Under the pieces are notes generated by a model, which was not told where the DNA came from, ran no database searches, and worked only from the letters and a program-made list of their open reading frames with translations. Below, piece after piece: positions 10,296 through 18,057 of a stretch of 64,000 nucleotides of DNA. Origin of the DNA: Aggregatibacter kilianii (GTDB lineage: Bacteria > Pseudomonadota > Gammaproteobacteria > Enterobacterales > Pasteurellaceae); the NCBI RefSeq assembly GCF_003129965.1, contig NZ_NRCJ01000005.1:1-64000 (forward strand). Direction: 5' to 3'. The translations under genes were made by a program, and so were the position numbers. The number at the start of each line of letters is the position of its first letter. Position 1 is the first letter of the stretch.

Positions 10296-11477
10296 CTACA
10301 AAATTACCTCTAATTTATCGTAAGCGCGACGGGCTTTTTCCAAGGCTTTTTCGACGCTCACATCACGTGCCAAAATCACACCCAGACGGCGATGTCCGTT
10401 GACTTCGCCTTTGCCGAAAAGGCGCAAGTTGGTTTGCGGTTCGGCAAGTACTTGCGCTAGGTTGGCGAACTGTACTTGTTTGGATTTGCCTTCCACCACA
10501 ATGGCTTTGGAGGCGGACGGGCTGATAAAGTCGATGGTCGGAATCGGCAAGCCCAGAATGGCACGCGCGTGCAGGGCGAATTGTGACAATTCCTGTGAAA
10601 TCATGGTAACCATACCGGTGTCGTGCGGGCGCGGGGAGACTTCGTTGAAAATCACTTCATCGCCGCGTACGAACATTTCGACGCCGAAAATACCGCGTCC
10701 GCCGAGCGCGCCGGTGATTTTTTTGGCGATCTGTTGCGCTTTTTGTAATGCGCTTTCCGACATGGCTTGTGGCTGCCAGGATTCGCGGTAGTCGCCGTCA
10801 ACCTGAACGTGTCCGATTGGGGCGAGGAAGGAGGTGCCGTTGATGTGACGCACAGTGAGCAGGGTGATTTCGTAATCAAACTGAATGAAACCTTCTACGA
10901 TCACGCGACCTGCGCCGGCGCGTCCGCCTTGTTGTGCATAATCCCAAGCGGATTGGATTTGGTCGAGACTGCGAATAACACTTTGTCCGTGTCCGGAGGA
11001 GGACATGATCGGCTTGACCACGCACGGAACGCCGATTTTTTCCACCGCACTTTTGAAGTCTTCAAAGTTATCCACGAATGCGTAAGGTGAGGTCGGCAAG
11101 CCTAATTCTTCCGCGGCAAGACGACGAATACCTTCGCGGTTCATGGTGAGTTTGGTGGCTTTCGCCGTCGGAATGACGGTGAAGCCTTCCTGCTCTAATT
11201 CAAGCAAGGTGTCGGTGGCGATGGCTTCCACTTCCGGCACGATAAAATCCGGGCGCTCCTTTTCCACCAAGGCACGCAATGCGCCGCCGTCCAACATGGA
11301 AATGGTGTAAGCGCGGTGTGCTACTTGTTGTGCGGGCGCGTTTTCGTAGCGATCTACCGCAATCACTTCAACGCCCAGGCGTTGTAATTCAATGACAACT
11401 TCTTTGCCCAATTCGCCGGCGCCGAGCATCATGACTTTCAGCGCTTTTGGGGTTAATGGCGTGCCGATGGTGGTCAT
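10296..11477 (-). CDS. purT: Formate-dependent GAR transformylase PurT
   Basis: PurT uses formate and ATP to formylate glycinamide ribonucleotide in purine synthesis, an alternative to folate-dependent PurN. It is an ATP-grasp enzyme: the N-terminal region has [11 protein letters not shown] near residues 16-26, and the grasp domain includes [15 protein letters not shown] and the metal-binding [13 protein letters not shown]. The length of 393 aa equals the family standard. AAGGAGACACTT precedes the ATG. It follows luxS by 10 bp on the same strand and may be cotranscribed with it. Confidence 0.95.
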   Translation of the reverse strand: MTTIGTPLTPKALKVMMLGAGELGKEVVIELQRLGVEVIAVDRYENAPAQQVAHRAYTISMLDGGALRALVEKERPDFIVPEVEAIATDTLLELEQEGFTVIPTAKATKLTMNREGIRRLAAEELGLPTSPYAFVDNFEDFKSAVEKIGVPCVVKPIMSSSGHGQSVIRSLDQIQSAWDYAQQGGRAGAGRVIVEGFIQFDYEITLLTVRHINGTSFLAPIGHVQVDGDYRESWQPQAMSESALQKAQQIAKKITGALGGRGIFGVEMFVRGDEVIFNEVSPRPHDTGMVTMISQELSQFALHARAILGLPIPTIDFISPSASKAIVVEGKSKQVQFANLAQVLAEPQTNLRLFGKGEVNGHRRLGVILARDVSVEKALEKARRAYDKLEVIL

Positions 11478-11487
11478 AAGTGTCTCC

Positions 11488-11994
11488 TTATTGTTTCAGC
11501 AGGCTTTCGTCTAAGGTTAAATCTTCGTTCTTATTGACGCCGATACCGCGATCTAACACATTTTGCGCAATTTGATGGGCTTCTTCCAAAGAATGCTCGG
11601 TGTAAGTGCCGCATTGATATTCATTGAGCTCCGGAATTTCGCTTTGTTTCTTTACATTCAGAATGTCCTGCATAGAAGCTGCCCAAGCCTGTGCTACCTG
11701 AGCTTCATTTGGAGTGCCGATGAGGGACATGTAAAAACCGGTGCGGCAACCCATCGGGGAAATGTCGATGATTTCCACCTCCTTGCCGTTTAAGTGATCG
11801 CGCATAAAACCGGCAAATAAATGTTCGAGGGTGTGAATGCCTTTCGGCGGCAGGTTTTCTTTATTAGGAAGGGTGAAACGAAGGTCGAAAACGGTGATAT
11901 TGTCTCCTTTTGGAGTGCTCATGGTCTTCGCAATTCGCACCGCAGGGGCTTTCATACGGGTGTGATCGACTTTAAAACTATCAAGTAATGGCAT
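11488..11994 (-). CDS. luxS: S-ribosylhomocysteine lyase LuxS
   Basis: LuxS cleaves S-ribosylhomocysteine to homocysteine and the precursor of autoinducer 2, linking methyl-group recycling to cell-cell signalling. The metal site is HTLEH (His54, Glu57, His58) with Cys128 as third ligand, and Cys83 in MGCRTGFY is the expected catalytic cysteine. At 168 aa it has normal length. Its upstream neighbourhood (possible small RNA, yqaA, yqaB, Arg and Ser tRNAs) matches the E. coli luxS region except that gshA is absent. Confidence 0.97.
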   Translation of the reverse strand: MPLLDSFKVDHTRMKAPAVRIAKTMSTPKGDNITVFDLRFTLPNKENLPPKGIHTLEHLFAGFMRDHLNGKEVEIIDISPMGCRTGFYMSLIGTPNEAQVAQAWAASMQDILNVKKQSEIPELNEYQCGTYTEHSLEEAHQIAQNVLDRGIGVNKNEDLTLDESLLKQ

Positions 11995-12073
11995 ATTTTT
12001 TCCTCAATTTTAGCTGTTTTTGATTAAAAATTAAGCGTTCGTAAATTATTTATAAATTTTTGTAAATTTCTCC

Positions 12074-12101
12074 GAACTTTTTCCGTTATACTATTGTCAT
12101 A
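12074..12101 (+). promoter_or_regulatory. Promoter of the candidate small RNA
   Basis: Two overlapping readings exist. GAACTT (12074-12079) followed 17 bases later by TCATA (12097-12101) resembles a sigma-E promoter, the type that drives micA in enterobacteria. TATACT (12087-12092) is a good sigma-70 -10 box but lacks a clear -35. The sequence alone does not decide between them. Confidence 0.45.
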
Positions 12102-12179
12102 GATTACGAGCAACTTGCAGTTGTTTTAATAAAATTGGTTCCTTAGGTTATTCGCCTCTCTTCGGAGAGGCATTTTTTT
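12099..12179 (+). ncRNA. Candidate small RNA in the micA position
   Basis: About 75-80 nt, divergent from luxS. A strong intrinsic terminator (GCCTCTC, loop TTCG, GAGAGGC, then T7) ends a plus-strand transcript where no protein gene lies upstream on that strand. Promoter-like boxes lie at the matching distance. The body contains a small hairpin CAACT-TGC-AGTTG (12111-12123) and an A/U-rich stretch TTTTAATAAAATTGG that could bind Hfq. The location between luxS and yqaA/yqaB is where E. coli encodes MicA. No clear sequence similarity to MicA is visible, so homology is positional only; start and strand use are inferred. Confidence 0.6.
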
Positions 12180-12206
12180 ATCCATTTTACAGGAAAACCG
12201 CGGGGT

Positions 12207-12695
12207 TTACAGAAAAGCCACGCCTAAAAACAACAAAAAAACATACCGCACGATTTTACCCAGCGTAATAAAAATCAGACACGCCAACCAGTTTAGCCGC
12301 AACCAGCCCGCCACCGCGCAAAATAAATCCCCGATAATCGGTAACCAGCTGAAAAATAACATGACACTACCGTAGCGTTGCGTTTTTTCCAGTGCCCAAG
12401 CCAGTTTTGCATTTTCCGGCGGTTTGTTGAAAGCGGGTAGCCATCGCCCTAAAAGATAAGTGGTCAGACTTCCTAATGCATTGCCGATAACGGCAATCCA
12501 TAGCAGATATTGAATGTCTGTAGAAAAATAATCGGCACCGGTCCACAGTAGAGGGGCGGCGATGGTGAGAAAAATAATTTCAGAATTGCCGGGTAATACG
12601 GTGGAACTGAGGAAAGCGCTGGCGAACATAATCCAAAGCCGATGTTCACCGAATACGGATTGCCACCAATCCCAGCTAAAGAGATCGAGCATCAT
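12207..12695 (-). CDS. yqaA: YqaA family inner-membrane protein
   Basis: Small DedA/VTT-like membrane protein with about four hydrophobic segments. The family blocks LSSTVLPGNSEIIFL and RYGSVMLFFSWLPIIGDLFCAVAGWLR are clear, the second matching the conserved core of E. coli YqaA. It has 162 aa, slightly longer than the E. coli protein, with an N-terminal extension rich in Trp. Related proteins act in lipid handling or transport, but the role of YqaA itself is unknown. Its ATG overlaps the stop of the acetyltransferase gene by four bases, so it is the last gene of a yqaB-maa-yqaA operon. Confidence 0.85.
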   Translation of the reverse strand: MMLDLFSWDWWQSVFGEHRLWIMFASAFLSSTVLPGNSEIIFLTIAAPLLWTGADYFSTDIQYLLWIAVIGNALGSLTTYLLGRWLPAFNKPPENAKLAWALEKTQRYGSVMLFFSWLPIIGDLFCAVAGWLRLNWLACLIFITLGKIVRYVFLLFLGVAFL

Positions 12696-13303
12696 TCAAT
12701 GTTCGGCAAGTAAGTGCGCAGATAATGTTCACGATCTGCCGCATTGATTTGGCGCACCACGCGGCAAGGGGAGCCCATGGCGATGGCATTGGCGGGAATA
12801 TTTTTGGTGACCACGGAACCTGCGGCAATTACCGCATTATCGCCGATAGTCACGCCGCCTAAAACCACCACGTTGCCGCCAAGCCACACGTTATTGCCGA
12901 TGGTAATGGGTAACGCCTGCTCCCAGCCGGCAAGGCGCAATTCGGGATCGAGGGGATGCCCCACCGTGTATAAACTCACGTTGGGCGCAAACATGACGTC
13001 ATTGCCGATGGTGACCGGCGCGTTATCTAAAATTGTGCAGTGATAATTAGCGAAGAAATTTTTTCCCACTTTAATATTGCTACCGTAATCGCAATAAAAA
13101 GGCGCATTGACGTGAGTCGTTTCGTCGGCTTTACCAAACAATGCCAAAATCAACCGCACTTTTTCCGCCTTATTGCTCGGGCGGGTTAGAATATTGAAGT
13201 CATAAAGTAACTCTTTAGCCCGCAAACGCATCGCCGCCAGTTCCTCGGTGTAAGGCTGGTGGGCGAGCCCTGTGAGCATTTTGTCTTTTTCGCTTAGCAT
13301 CAA
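12692..13303 (-). CDS. maa: Maltose/galactoside O-acetyltransferase family protein
   Basis: Acetyl-CoA-dependent sugar O-acetyltransferase of the LacA/Maa/NodL group. The N-terminal Maa domain (EKDKMLTGLAHQPYTEELAAMRLRA) is followed by a left-handed beta helix built of hexapeptide repeats (IGNNVWLGGNVVVLGGVTIGDNAVIAAGSVV). The catalytic His is expected in the YTVGHPLD motif. The 203 aa length is normal. The true sugar substrate cannot be read from the sequence. The gene overlaps both neighbours by four bases (ATGA), which indicates translational coupling; an acetyltransferase at this place is an addition relative to the E. coli yqaB-yqaA order. Confidence 0.85.
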   Translation of the reverse strand: MMLSEKDKMLTGLAHQPYTEELAAMRLRAKELLYDFNILTRPSNKAEKVRLILALFGKADETTHVNAPFYCDYGSNIKVGKNFFANYHCTILDNAPVTIGNDVMFAPNVSLYTVGHPLDPELRLAGWEQALPITIGNNVWLGGNVVVLGGVTIGDNAVIAAGSVVTKNIPANAIAMGSPCRVVRQINAADREHYLRTYLPNIE

Positions 13304-13902
13304 TTTTCTCTCAGTAGTTTATTTACGCGCACATCAAACACATCCATGCCCGCACGTAATCCCGCCTGAATGCCCAAATCGCCGTCTTCAAACACCAAAC
13401 AACGTTGCGGTTTCACTTTAATCAGCTCGGCGCAGCGTAAAAAGGTATCGGGCGCAGGTTTGTGGTGTTGGATGTCTTCGGCGGTGACAATGGCGGAAAA
13501 ATATTTCTCAAAATCGAATTTATCCAACAGAATCTGTGCAATGGGGCGGTAGGAGCCGGTGCCCAGTGCCAACGGTTTTTTGTTATAAAATGAGCGGACG
13601 ACATTGGCGGCAGGTAACAGCGTTGCGTGCTGCATAATTAATTTTTTGCCGTATTCCCGTTTTAATTCAATCACATCATTTAATTTATCTAATGGCATGG
13701 CATGACGTTTCATCATTTCTAAAGCGATAGCCCCCACTGTTGCGCCGCCCATTTCATATAACAAATTGCCGTCAAACGGATAGCCAAAATGCTGACCCAC
13801 CATTTCCCACGCTTTGGCGTGGCTTGGCATGGTGTCAATTACCGTGCCGTCCATGTCAAAAATTAAACCGTCATATTGGTTTATTACATCATTATCTAAC
13901 AT
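13300..13902 (-). CDS. yqaB: HAD sugar phosphatase YqaB
   Basis: Haloacid-dehalogenase phosphatase; E. coli YqaB dephosphorylates fructose-1-phosphate and 6-phosphogluconate. The catalytic motif is FDMDGTVIDT with nucleophile Asp16 and acid Asp18. Motif II is in GTGSY, and HHKPAPD with VFEDGDLGIQAG supplies motif III and the metal acids. The cap insertion and 200 aa length match subfamily I (beta-phosphoglucomutase-like). It is the first gene of a three-gene operon and keeps its enterobacterial place between the Arg/Ser tRNAs and yqaA. Confidence 0.9.
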   Translation of the reverse strand: MLDNDVINQYDGLIFDMDGTVIDTMPSHAKAWEMVGQHFGYPFDGNLLYEMGGATVGAIALEMMKRHAMPLDKLNDVIELKREYGKKLIMQHATLLPAANVVRSFYNKKPLALGTGSYRPIAQILLDKFDFEKYFSAIVTAEDIQHHKPAPDTFLRCAELIKVKPQRCLVFEDGDLGIQAGLRAGMDVFDVRVNKLLREN

Positions 13903-14029
13903 ATTGCCTTCCGCATTGTCTTAGTTACAACAAGTAAGGTGGCTATTGTGCAACAAATTTGTGATCCGTGCATCGTTTAATTTCAGCGGATGCGGTTATA
14001 CTTAGCTAATTTGATGTGAGAGCAGGTAA

Positions 14030-14410
14030 ATGGATATTCAACAACGGCTGTGGGTTTTTCAAACGCGGGAGTTCATTGATGATCATATTGTCGAAACCGT
14101 GTTGAACATACGCCGGCATTTGCAGCAGCGGTGGCAGGTGGATGTGGAAACCGAGCAGGTAAAAATGATGCTGGTACACATTGCCAGCGCGTTGGGACGA
14201 ATTCAGCGCGGGCATTGCGCTTCGCCGTTGTATGCGGAATTTTTGTTGGAAATCAAAAGTGCGGTCATTTTTCCGCAAGTTTTGCAAATTCATCAAAAGG
14301 TGCTGGAATTAATCCCGTTGGATATTCCGGAAGAAGAACAGACCTATTTCTTAGCGAATGTTTACGGTTTGGTGCTAGATCAGCCGCAAGTGTTGGAACG
14401 GGTGAGCTAA
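14030..14410 (+). CDS. Stand-alone PRD-domain protein
   Basis: A 126-aa protein that appears to be a single PTS-regulation domain. The segment MMLVHIASALGRIQRG matches the conserved helix carrying the phosphorylatable His and the invariant Arg, and IPEEEQTYFLANVYGLV the domain's C-terminal signature. Such domains normally sit in antiterminators or activators beside RNA- or DNA-binding domains; none is present here, so it may work as a phosphorylation-sensing partner of another protein. It stands alone, divergent from yqaB, and carries an uptake signal in frame. The function is unknown; the domain call is fairly secure. Confidence 0.7.
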   Translation: MDIQQRLWVFQTREFIDDHIVETVLNIRRHLQQRWQVDVETEQVKMMLVHIASALGRIQRGHCASPLYAEFLLEIKSAVIFPQVLQIHQKVLELIPLDIPEEEQTYFLANVYGLVLDQPQVLERVS

Positions 14411-14480
14411 AAAACGCATAGAAAAACGACCGCACTTTTTGCGTCTGAAGAAGAAAGTTGGAAAGTATTAAAAAGTGAAA

Positions 14481-14557
14481 TGGCGCACCCGAAAGGATTC
14501 GAACCTTTGACCGCTCGGTTCGTAGCCGAGTACTCTATCCAGCTGAGCTACGGGTGC
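14481..14557 (-). tRNA. tRNA-Arg(ACG)
   Basis: The reverse complement folds as a 77-nt tRNA: acceptor GCACCCG, D-arm AGCTCAGCTGGATAGAG, anticodon loop CTACGAA with anticodon ACG, T-arm GGTTCGAATCC, and encoded CCA. It is nearly identical to E. coli argV-type tRNAs. Confidence 0.97.
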
Positions 14558-14611
14558 GTAGTGAATGTTTAATTCGCTCAAACCATTTTAAACAATAGAG
14601 TCGATTTAAAA

Positions 14612-14688
14612 TGGCGCACCCGAGAGGATTCGAACCTCTGACCGCTCGGTTCGTAGCCGAGTACTCTATCCAGCTGAGCTACGGGTGC
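14612..14688 (-). tRNA. tRNA-Arg(ACG), second copy
   Basis: A 77-nt tandem copy of the preceding tRNA with the same anticodon ACG and encoded CCA. It differs by a compensated pair in the T-stem (GAGGTTCGAATCCTC against AAGGTTCGAATCCTT), so both copies should fold normally. Confidence 0.97.
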
Positions 14689-14705
14689 GAGACAAATTAA
14701 ACAAA

Positions 14706-14799
14706 TGGCGGTGAGAGAGGGATTCGAACCCTCGATGGAGTTTTTGACCCCATACTCCCTTAGCAGGGGAGCGCCTTCAGCCTGCTCGGCCATCTCACC
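14706..14799 (-). tRNA. tRNA-Ser(GCT)
   Basis: A 94-nt class II tRNA on the minus strand with a long variable arm, anticodon loop CTGCTAA (anticodon GCT, codons AGC/AGU) and encoded CCA. It heads the Ser-Arg-Arg cluster, the same order as serV-argV-argY in E. coli. Confidence 0.97.
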
Positions 14800-14924
14800 A
14801 CAATCGGTTTGTGGGCGGTATGATACGGGTTTATGACAATAAGTCAAATTATTTTTTCCGAAAACTGCCTGAAATCAAGTTGGTTGGCTGATTTCTGGAC
14901 AACTTCCGACACGCATTTTCGCCC

Positions 14925-16940
14925 TTATTTTCCGCGTAAAATCGCCCGTAAATTGGCAATGTGGCTTTGCGTTTTTGCCTGTTGCTGCTCCGCGCTTAAC
15001 GGCGGTTTATCCCGCTCCCATTGCAAATCATTTTCCGGCAATTCCAACAGAAAGCGGCTGGGTTCCGGACGAATTAATTCGCCGAATTGACGCCGTTCCT
15101 TACACAACGAAAACCACAGATTCTGTTGCGCACGGGTGATGCCCACATAAGCCAAACGGCGTTCTTCCTCCACGTTGTCTTCGTCAATGCTGGTTTGATG
15201 CGGCAAAATGCCTTCTTCCATGCCGATTAAAAACACATGGGGAAATTCCAGCCCTTTGGAGGCGTGCAACGTCATTAACTGCACTTGATCGCTGTCGTCT
15301 TCCTCTTCGCCGCGTTCCAACATATCCCGCAAGGTTAAGCGGGTGACGATTTGGTTCAGGTTCATCGGTTCGTTAAATTCGTCGCCTTTCAGCATACCGG
15401 CGACCCAATCGAACAACGTCGCCACGTTTTTACTTTGCATTTCCGCCGCTTTCGGGCTGGTGGCGTATTCGTACAAATATTCTTCATAATGTAACGCTGA
15501 CAGCATAGAACGCACCGCCCGCTCCGGCTCGGCACGCTGAATTTCGTCGTTCAGTTCCACAATCCAACGGGCGAATTTCTGCAACGCGTCGTAGGCTTTC
15601 GGCGTGATCCGTTGAATCAGTTCAAAATCAAAAATCGCTTCAAACAAACTGACGTGTTTTTCCTGCGCCAGCGAACCCAACTTTTCCAGCGTCGCCGTGC
15701 CGATTTCCCGCTTCGGCGTGTTCACAATGCGTAAAAACGCCGCGTCATCGTCCTGATTCACCACCAAACGCAAATATGCCATCATGTCCTTAATTTCCGC
15801 GCGGGAGAAGAACGATGTGCCGCCGGAAATTTTGTACGGAATGCGGTTTTGCATCAGGATTTTTTCCAGCAGGCGCGATTGATGGTTGCCGCGATACAAA
15901 ATCGCATAATCGCGATAATGGGTTTTGGCGATAAAACGGTGGGCAATCAGTTCGCCCACCACGCGCTCCGCTTCGTGTTCCTCGTTTTTCGCTTCGATAA
16001 TTTGTAGCTTTTCTCCTTCGCCCAAATTGGAAAACAGTTTTTTATCGAAAACGTGTTCGTTGTTATCAATGAGAATATTGGCGCAATGCAAAATCCGCTG
16101 GCTGGAACGGTAGTTTTGTTCCAGTTTAATCACCTGTAACGCCGGGAAATCGTCGCGTAGTCGCACCATATTCTGCGGGCGCGCGCCACGCCAAGAGTAA
16201 ATGGATTGATCGTCGTCACCCACCACCGTAAAACGTGCACGGCTGCCCACCAACAGCTTAATCAGCTCATATTGGCTGGTATTGGTGTCCTGATATTCGT
16301 CCACCAACAGATAACGAATTTTCTCCTGCCATTTTGACCGCACTTCGGCGTTCTGTTTAAACAGCAGGGTCGGCAGCATGATCAAATCGTCAAAATCCAA
16401 GGCGTTGTAAGCACGCAGTTGCTTGTTGTAGCGATCATAACAATGAGCGAAGGTTTGTTCCTGATTATCGTGCGCCAACGCCATTGCCTGTTGCGGGCTG
16501 CGTAAGTCGTTCTTCCAGTTGGAAATGCGGTTAATCAGCGTGCGCAGTAGTTCTTTGTCTTCCTGCAATAGGTCGGCGGTGAGTTCTTTTAACAACGCCA
16601 TTTGATCATGTTCGTCAAACAGCGTCATATTGGATTTAAAGCCTAAGTGTTTGTATTCACGCTTAATAATGTCAAAACCGAGGGTGTGGAAGGTGGACAC
16701 AATCAGACCTTTGGATTGTTCCTTGCCGATGGATTGTGCCACGCGCTCTTTCATTTCGCGGGCGGCTTTGTTGGTGAAGGTGACGGCGGCGATTTGCTTC
16801 GGGAAATAACCGCACTTATCGATTAAATGGGCGATTTTGTTAATAATCACGCGGGTTTTGCCGGAACCGGCGCCCGCCAAAACCAGGCAGGGACCGGAGA
16901 CATATTCCACGGCTTGTTGTTGTTGCGGATTGAGTTTCAT
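14925..16940 (-). CDS. rep: ATP-dependent DNA helicase Rep
   Basis: Rep is a superfamily 1A 3'-5' helicase that travels with the replisome and removes obstacles ahead of the fork. Walker A AGAGSGKT is at residues 23-29, with [10 protein letters not shown] (motif Ia), [10 protein letters not shown] (motif II), [13 protein letters not shown] (motif III), EQNYRSS (motif IV) and [14 protein letters not shown] (motif V). The opening [21 protein letters not shown] and the close matches throughout identify Rep rather than UvrD. I start at 16940; the same frame stays open 42 codons further, but that part overlaps the upstream lipoprotein gene and does not look like Rep. Length 671 aa, standard. Confidence 0.95.
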   Translation of the reverse strand: MKLNPQQQQAVEYVSGPCLVLAGAGSGKTRVIINKIAHLIDKCGYFPKQIAAVTFTNKAAREMKERVAQSIGKEQSKGLIVSTFHTLGFDIIKREYKHLGFKSNMTLFDEHDQMALLKELTADLLQEDKELLRTLINRISNWKNDLRSPQQAMALAHDNQEQTFAHCYDRYNKQLRAYNALDFDDLIMLPTLLFKQNAEVRSKWQEKIRYLLVDEYQDTNTSQYELIKLLVGSRARFTVVGDDDQSIYSWRGARPQNMVRLRDDFPALQVIKLEQNYRSSQRILHCANILIDNNEHVFDKKLFSNLGEGEKLQIIEAKNEEHEAERVVGELIAHRFIAKTHYRDYAILYRGNHQSRLLEKILMQNRIPYKISGGTSFFSRAEIKDMMAYLRLVVNQDDDAAFLRIVNTPKREIGTATLEKLGSLAQEKHVSLFEAIFDFELIQRITPKAYDALQKFARWIVELNDEIQRAEPERAVRSMLSALHYEEYLYEYATSPKAAEMQSKNVATLFDWVAGMLKGDEFNEPMNLNQIVTRLTLRDMLERGEEEDDSDQVQLMTLHASKGLEFPHVFLIGMEEGILPHQTSIDEDNVEEERRLAYVGITRAQQNLWFSLCKERRQFGELIRPEPSRFLLELPENDLQWERDKPPLSAEQQQAKTQSHIANLRAILRGK

Positions 16941-16944
16941 ATGA

Positions 16945-17175
16945 TTATTCGCTTTGCGACCAGGCATAAGGCAACAGCGCGGTATCCAGCAGGAACGACA
17001 GCGGCAAATCCAAAATCGGCAAGCCCCAGCGTTTTGCCATCTCGAAGTCGTACTTGGTGCCGGCATAGGCGCTGTAAGGTTCTGTCGGATCGATCAGTTT
17101 TACCACCGTGCCGCAACCGCCAAGCGTAAAAAGTGCGGTCGAAAATAAAAGTGTTTTTAGGGGTTGTAAGTTCAT
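16945..17175 (-). CDS. YceK/YidQ-family lipoprotein
   Basis: A 76-aa lipoprotein with lipobox LGGC (Cys20), followed by [26 protein letters not shown] and [21 protein letters not shown], the pattern of DUF1375 (YceK/YidQ) proteins: a short lipoprotein with a family-conserved D-x-P-x-S-x-x-x-D-T segment. The role is unknown. I chose the start at 17175, where the signal peptide begins; a longer frame up to 17340 runs back into the neighbouring gene and is not needed. It ends four bases before rep and is probably cotranscribed with it. Confidence 0.8.
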   Translation of the reverse strand: MNLQPLKTLLFSTALFTLGGCGTVVKLIDPTEPYSAYAGTKYDFEMAKRWGLPILDLPLSFLLDTALLPYAWSQSE

Positions 17176-17225
17176 AAGCGGGCGGATTTTACACCAAATC
17201 GGCGCAAAGCAGGAGAAGGGCGCAT

Positions 17226-17261
17226 AAAAATATTGCGCCGCAGGTTGCCCGGCAGCGCAAT
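17226..17261 (-). terminator. Terminator of the outer-membrane barrel gene
   Basis: ATTGCGC and GCGCAAT pair around a 16-base loop with further GCCG/CGGC complementarity; on the minus strand the stem is followed by ATTTTTATG. It lies 20 bp beyond the barrel gene stop. Confidence 0.65.
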
Positions 17262-17281
17262 GGTATGGCAATGAATTCAGC

Positions 17282-17842
17282 TTAGAAACGATAAGTGGCG
17301 TTTGTGCTGAACGTGTTGCCTCTGATTTTCGCACCTTCAAATTTGTCGTGGGTTCTTAAATATTCCACTCCCAATTCAAAGTTTGGTGTTAAAGCGGCTT
17401 TCACACCGGCACCGAAACCGATACCGTTTTTGGTGTCGCTGTGTGTTGAGGAATAGCCACCGTCTCTCCATTCACTTTTGAATTTGGTGGTTTGCAAGCC
17501 TACTTTTGCGTAAGGAAGAATGTTTGGTGTCACACGATAACCTTGTAAGTAACTCACGCCTAAACGTGCTTTTTCGGTGAGTTTGTAGTGGTAACCCGGA
17601 CCGTTGTCATCATGTAAAGTAGATTTGTTTAATTTCAATTTACCTTCGATGATACCCACGAAGTTGTTACCGTAGTCGATACCATAGTCAGCGATTAAAT
17701 CAACGTTGGAAGTGCGTTTTGCATCTTTGTACTTTGTCGTACCTACACCCACACCCACACCAAAGCCGGTAAAATCAGATGCCACCGCGGAGGTTGACAC
17801 AAGAACAGCTGCGCTAAGCGCTAAAAGAGTTAATTTTTTCAT
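17282..17842 (-). CDS. Opacity-type outer-membrane beta-barrel protein
   Basis: A 186-aa secreted protein with signal peptide (cleavage after SAVA, about residue 21) and a small beta-barrel pattern: alternating strands such as [45 protein letters not shown], and a C-terminal Phe (NATYRF) that serves as the barrel-assembly signal. This fits the eight-stranded OMP_b-brl/Opa-OmpW-like group. Ligand and function are not evident; members act as adhesins or small channels. It has its own promoter (TTGATC-N17-TATACT) and terminator, and GAGGAC as ribosome site. Confidence 0.78.
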   Translation of the reverse strand: MKKLTLLALSAAVLVSTSAVASDFTGFGVGVGVGTTKYKDAKRTSNVDLIADYGIDYGNNFVGIIEGKLKLNKSTLHDDNGPGYHYKLTEKARLGVSYLQGYRVTPNILPYAKVGLQTTKFKSEWRDGGYSSTHSDTKNGIGFGAGVKAALTPNFELGVEYLRTHDKFEGAKIRGNTFSTNATYRF

Positions 17843-17878
17843 AAAAGTCCTCTGTTAGATTTAATTAAAATCGGCTTG

Positions 17879-17907
17879 AGTATAGGCACTTTAGCTAGAC
17901 GGATCAA
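17879..17907 (-). promoter_or_regulatory. Sigma-70 promoter of the barrel gene
   Basis: On the minus strand TTGATC and TATACT are exactly 17 bases apart, 36 bp before the start codon of the outer-membrane protein. The match (4/6 and 5/6) and spacing are good. Confidence 0.6.
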
Positions 17908-18057
17908 GATCTTTCGTTGTTTTTGCGGATCCTGAACCTTAAAGTGCGGTGGTTTTTCCCTGTAATTTTAACCGCTTATCCGCACCGCATTTTTTATGCG
18001 TCACCCCCTGATTTTCGCTATAATGCGGCAATGATTTATCAACCTTACGAGATGATT

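Noticed and set aside
14578-14847. Apparent 89-aa protein on the minus strand
   Set aside because: It is a read-through of the second tRNA-Arg and the tRNA-Ser gene.
16941-17066. Extra N-terminal segment for Rep
   Set aside because: The residues do not resemble Rep and lie on the upstream lipoprotein gene; Rep normally begins MKLNP/MRLNP.
17917-18057. Extra 47 codons upstream of polA
   Set aside because: This part contains the TATAAT promoter box and has no similarity to polymerase I.
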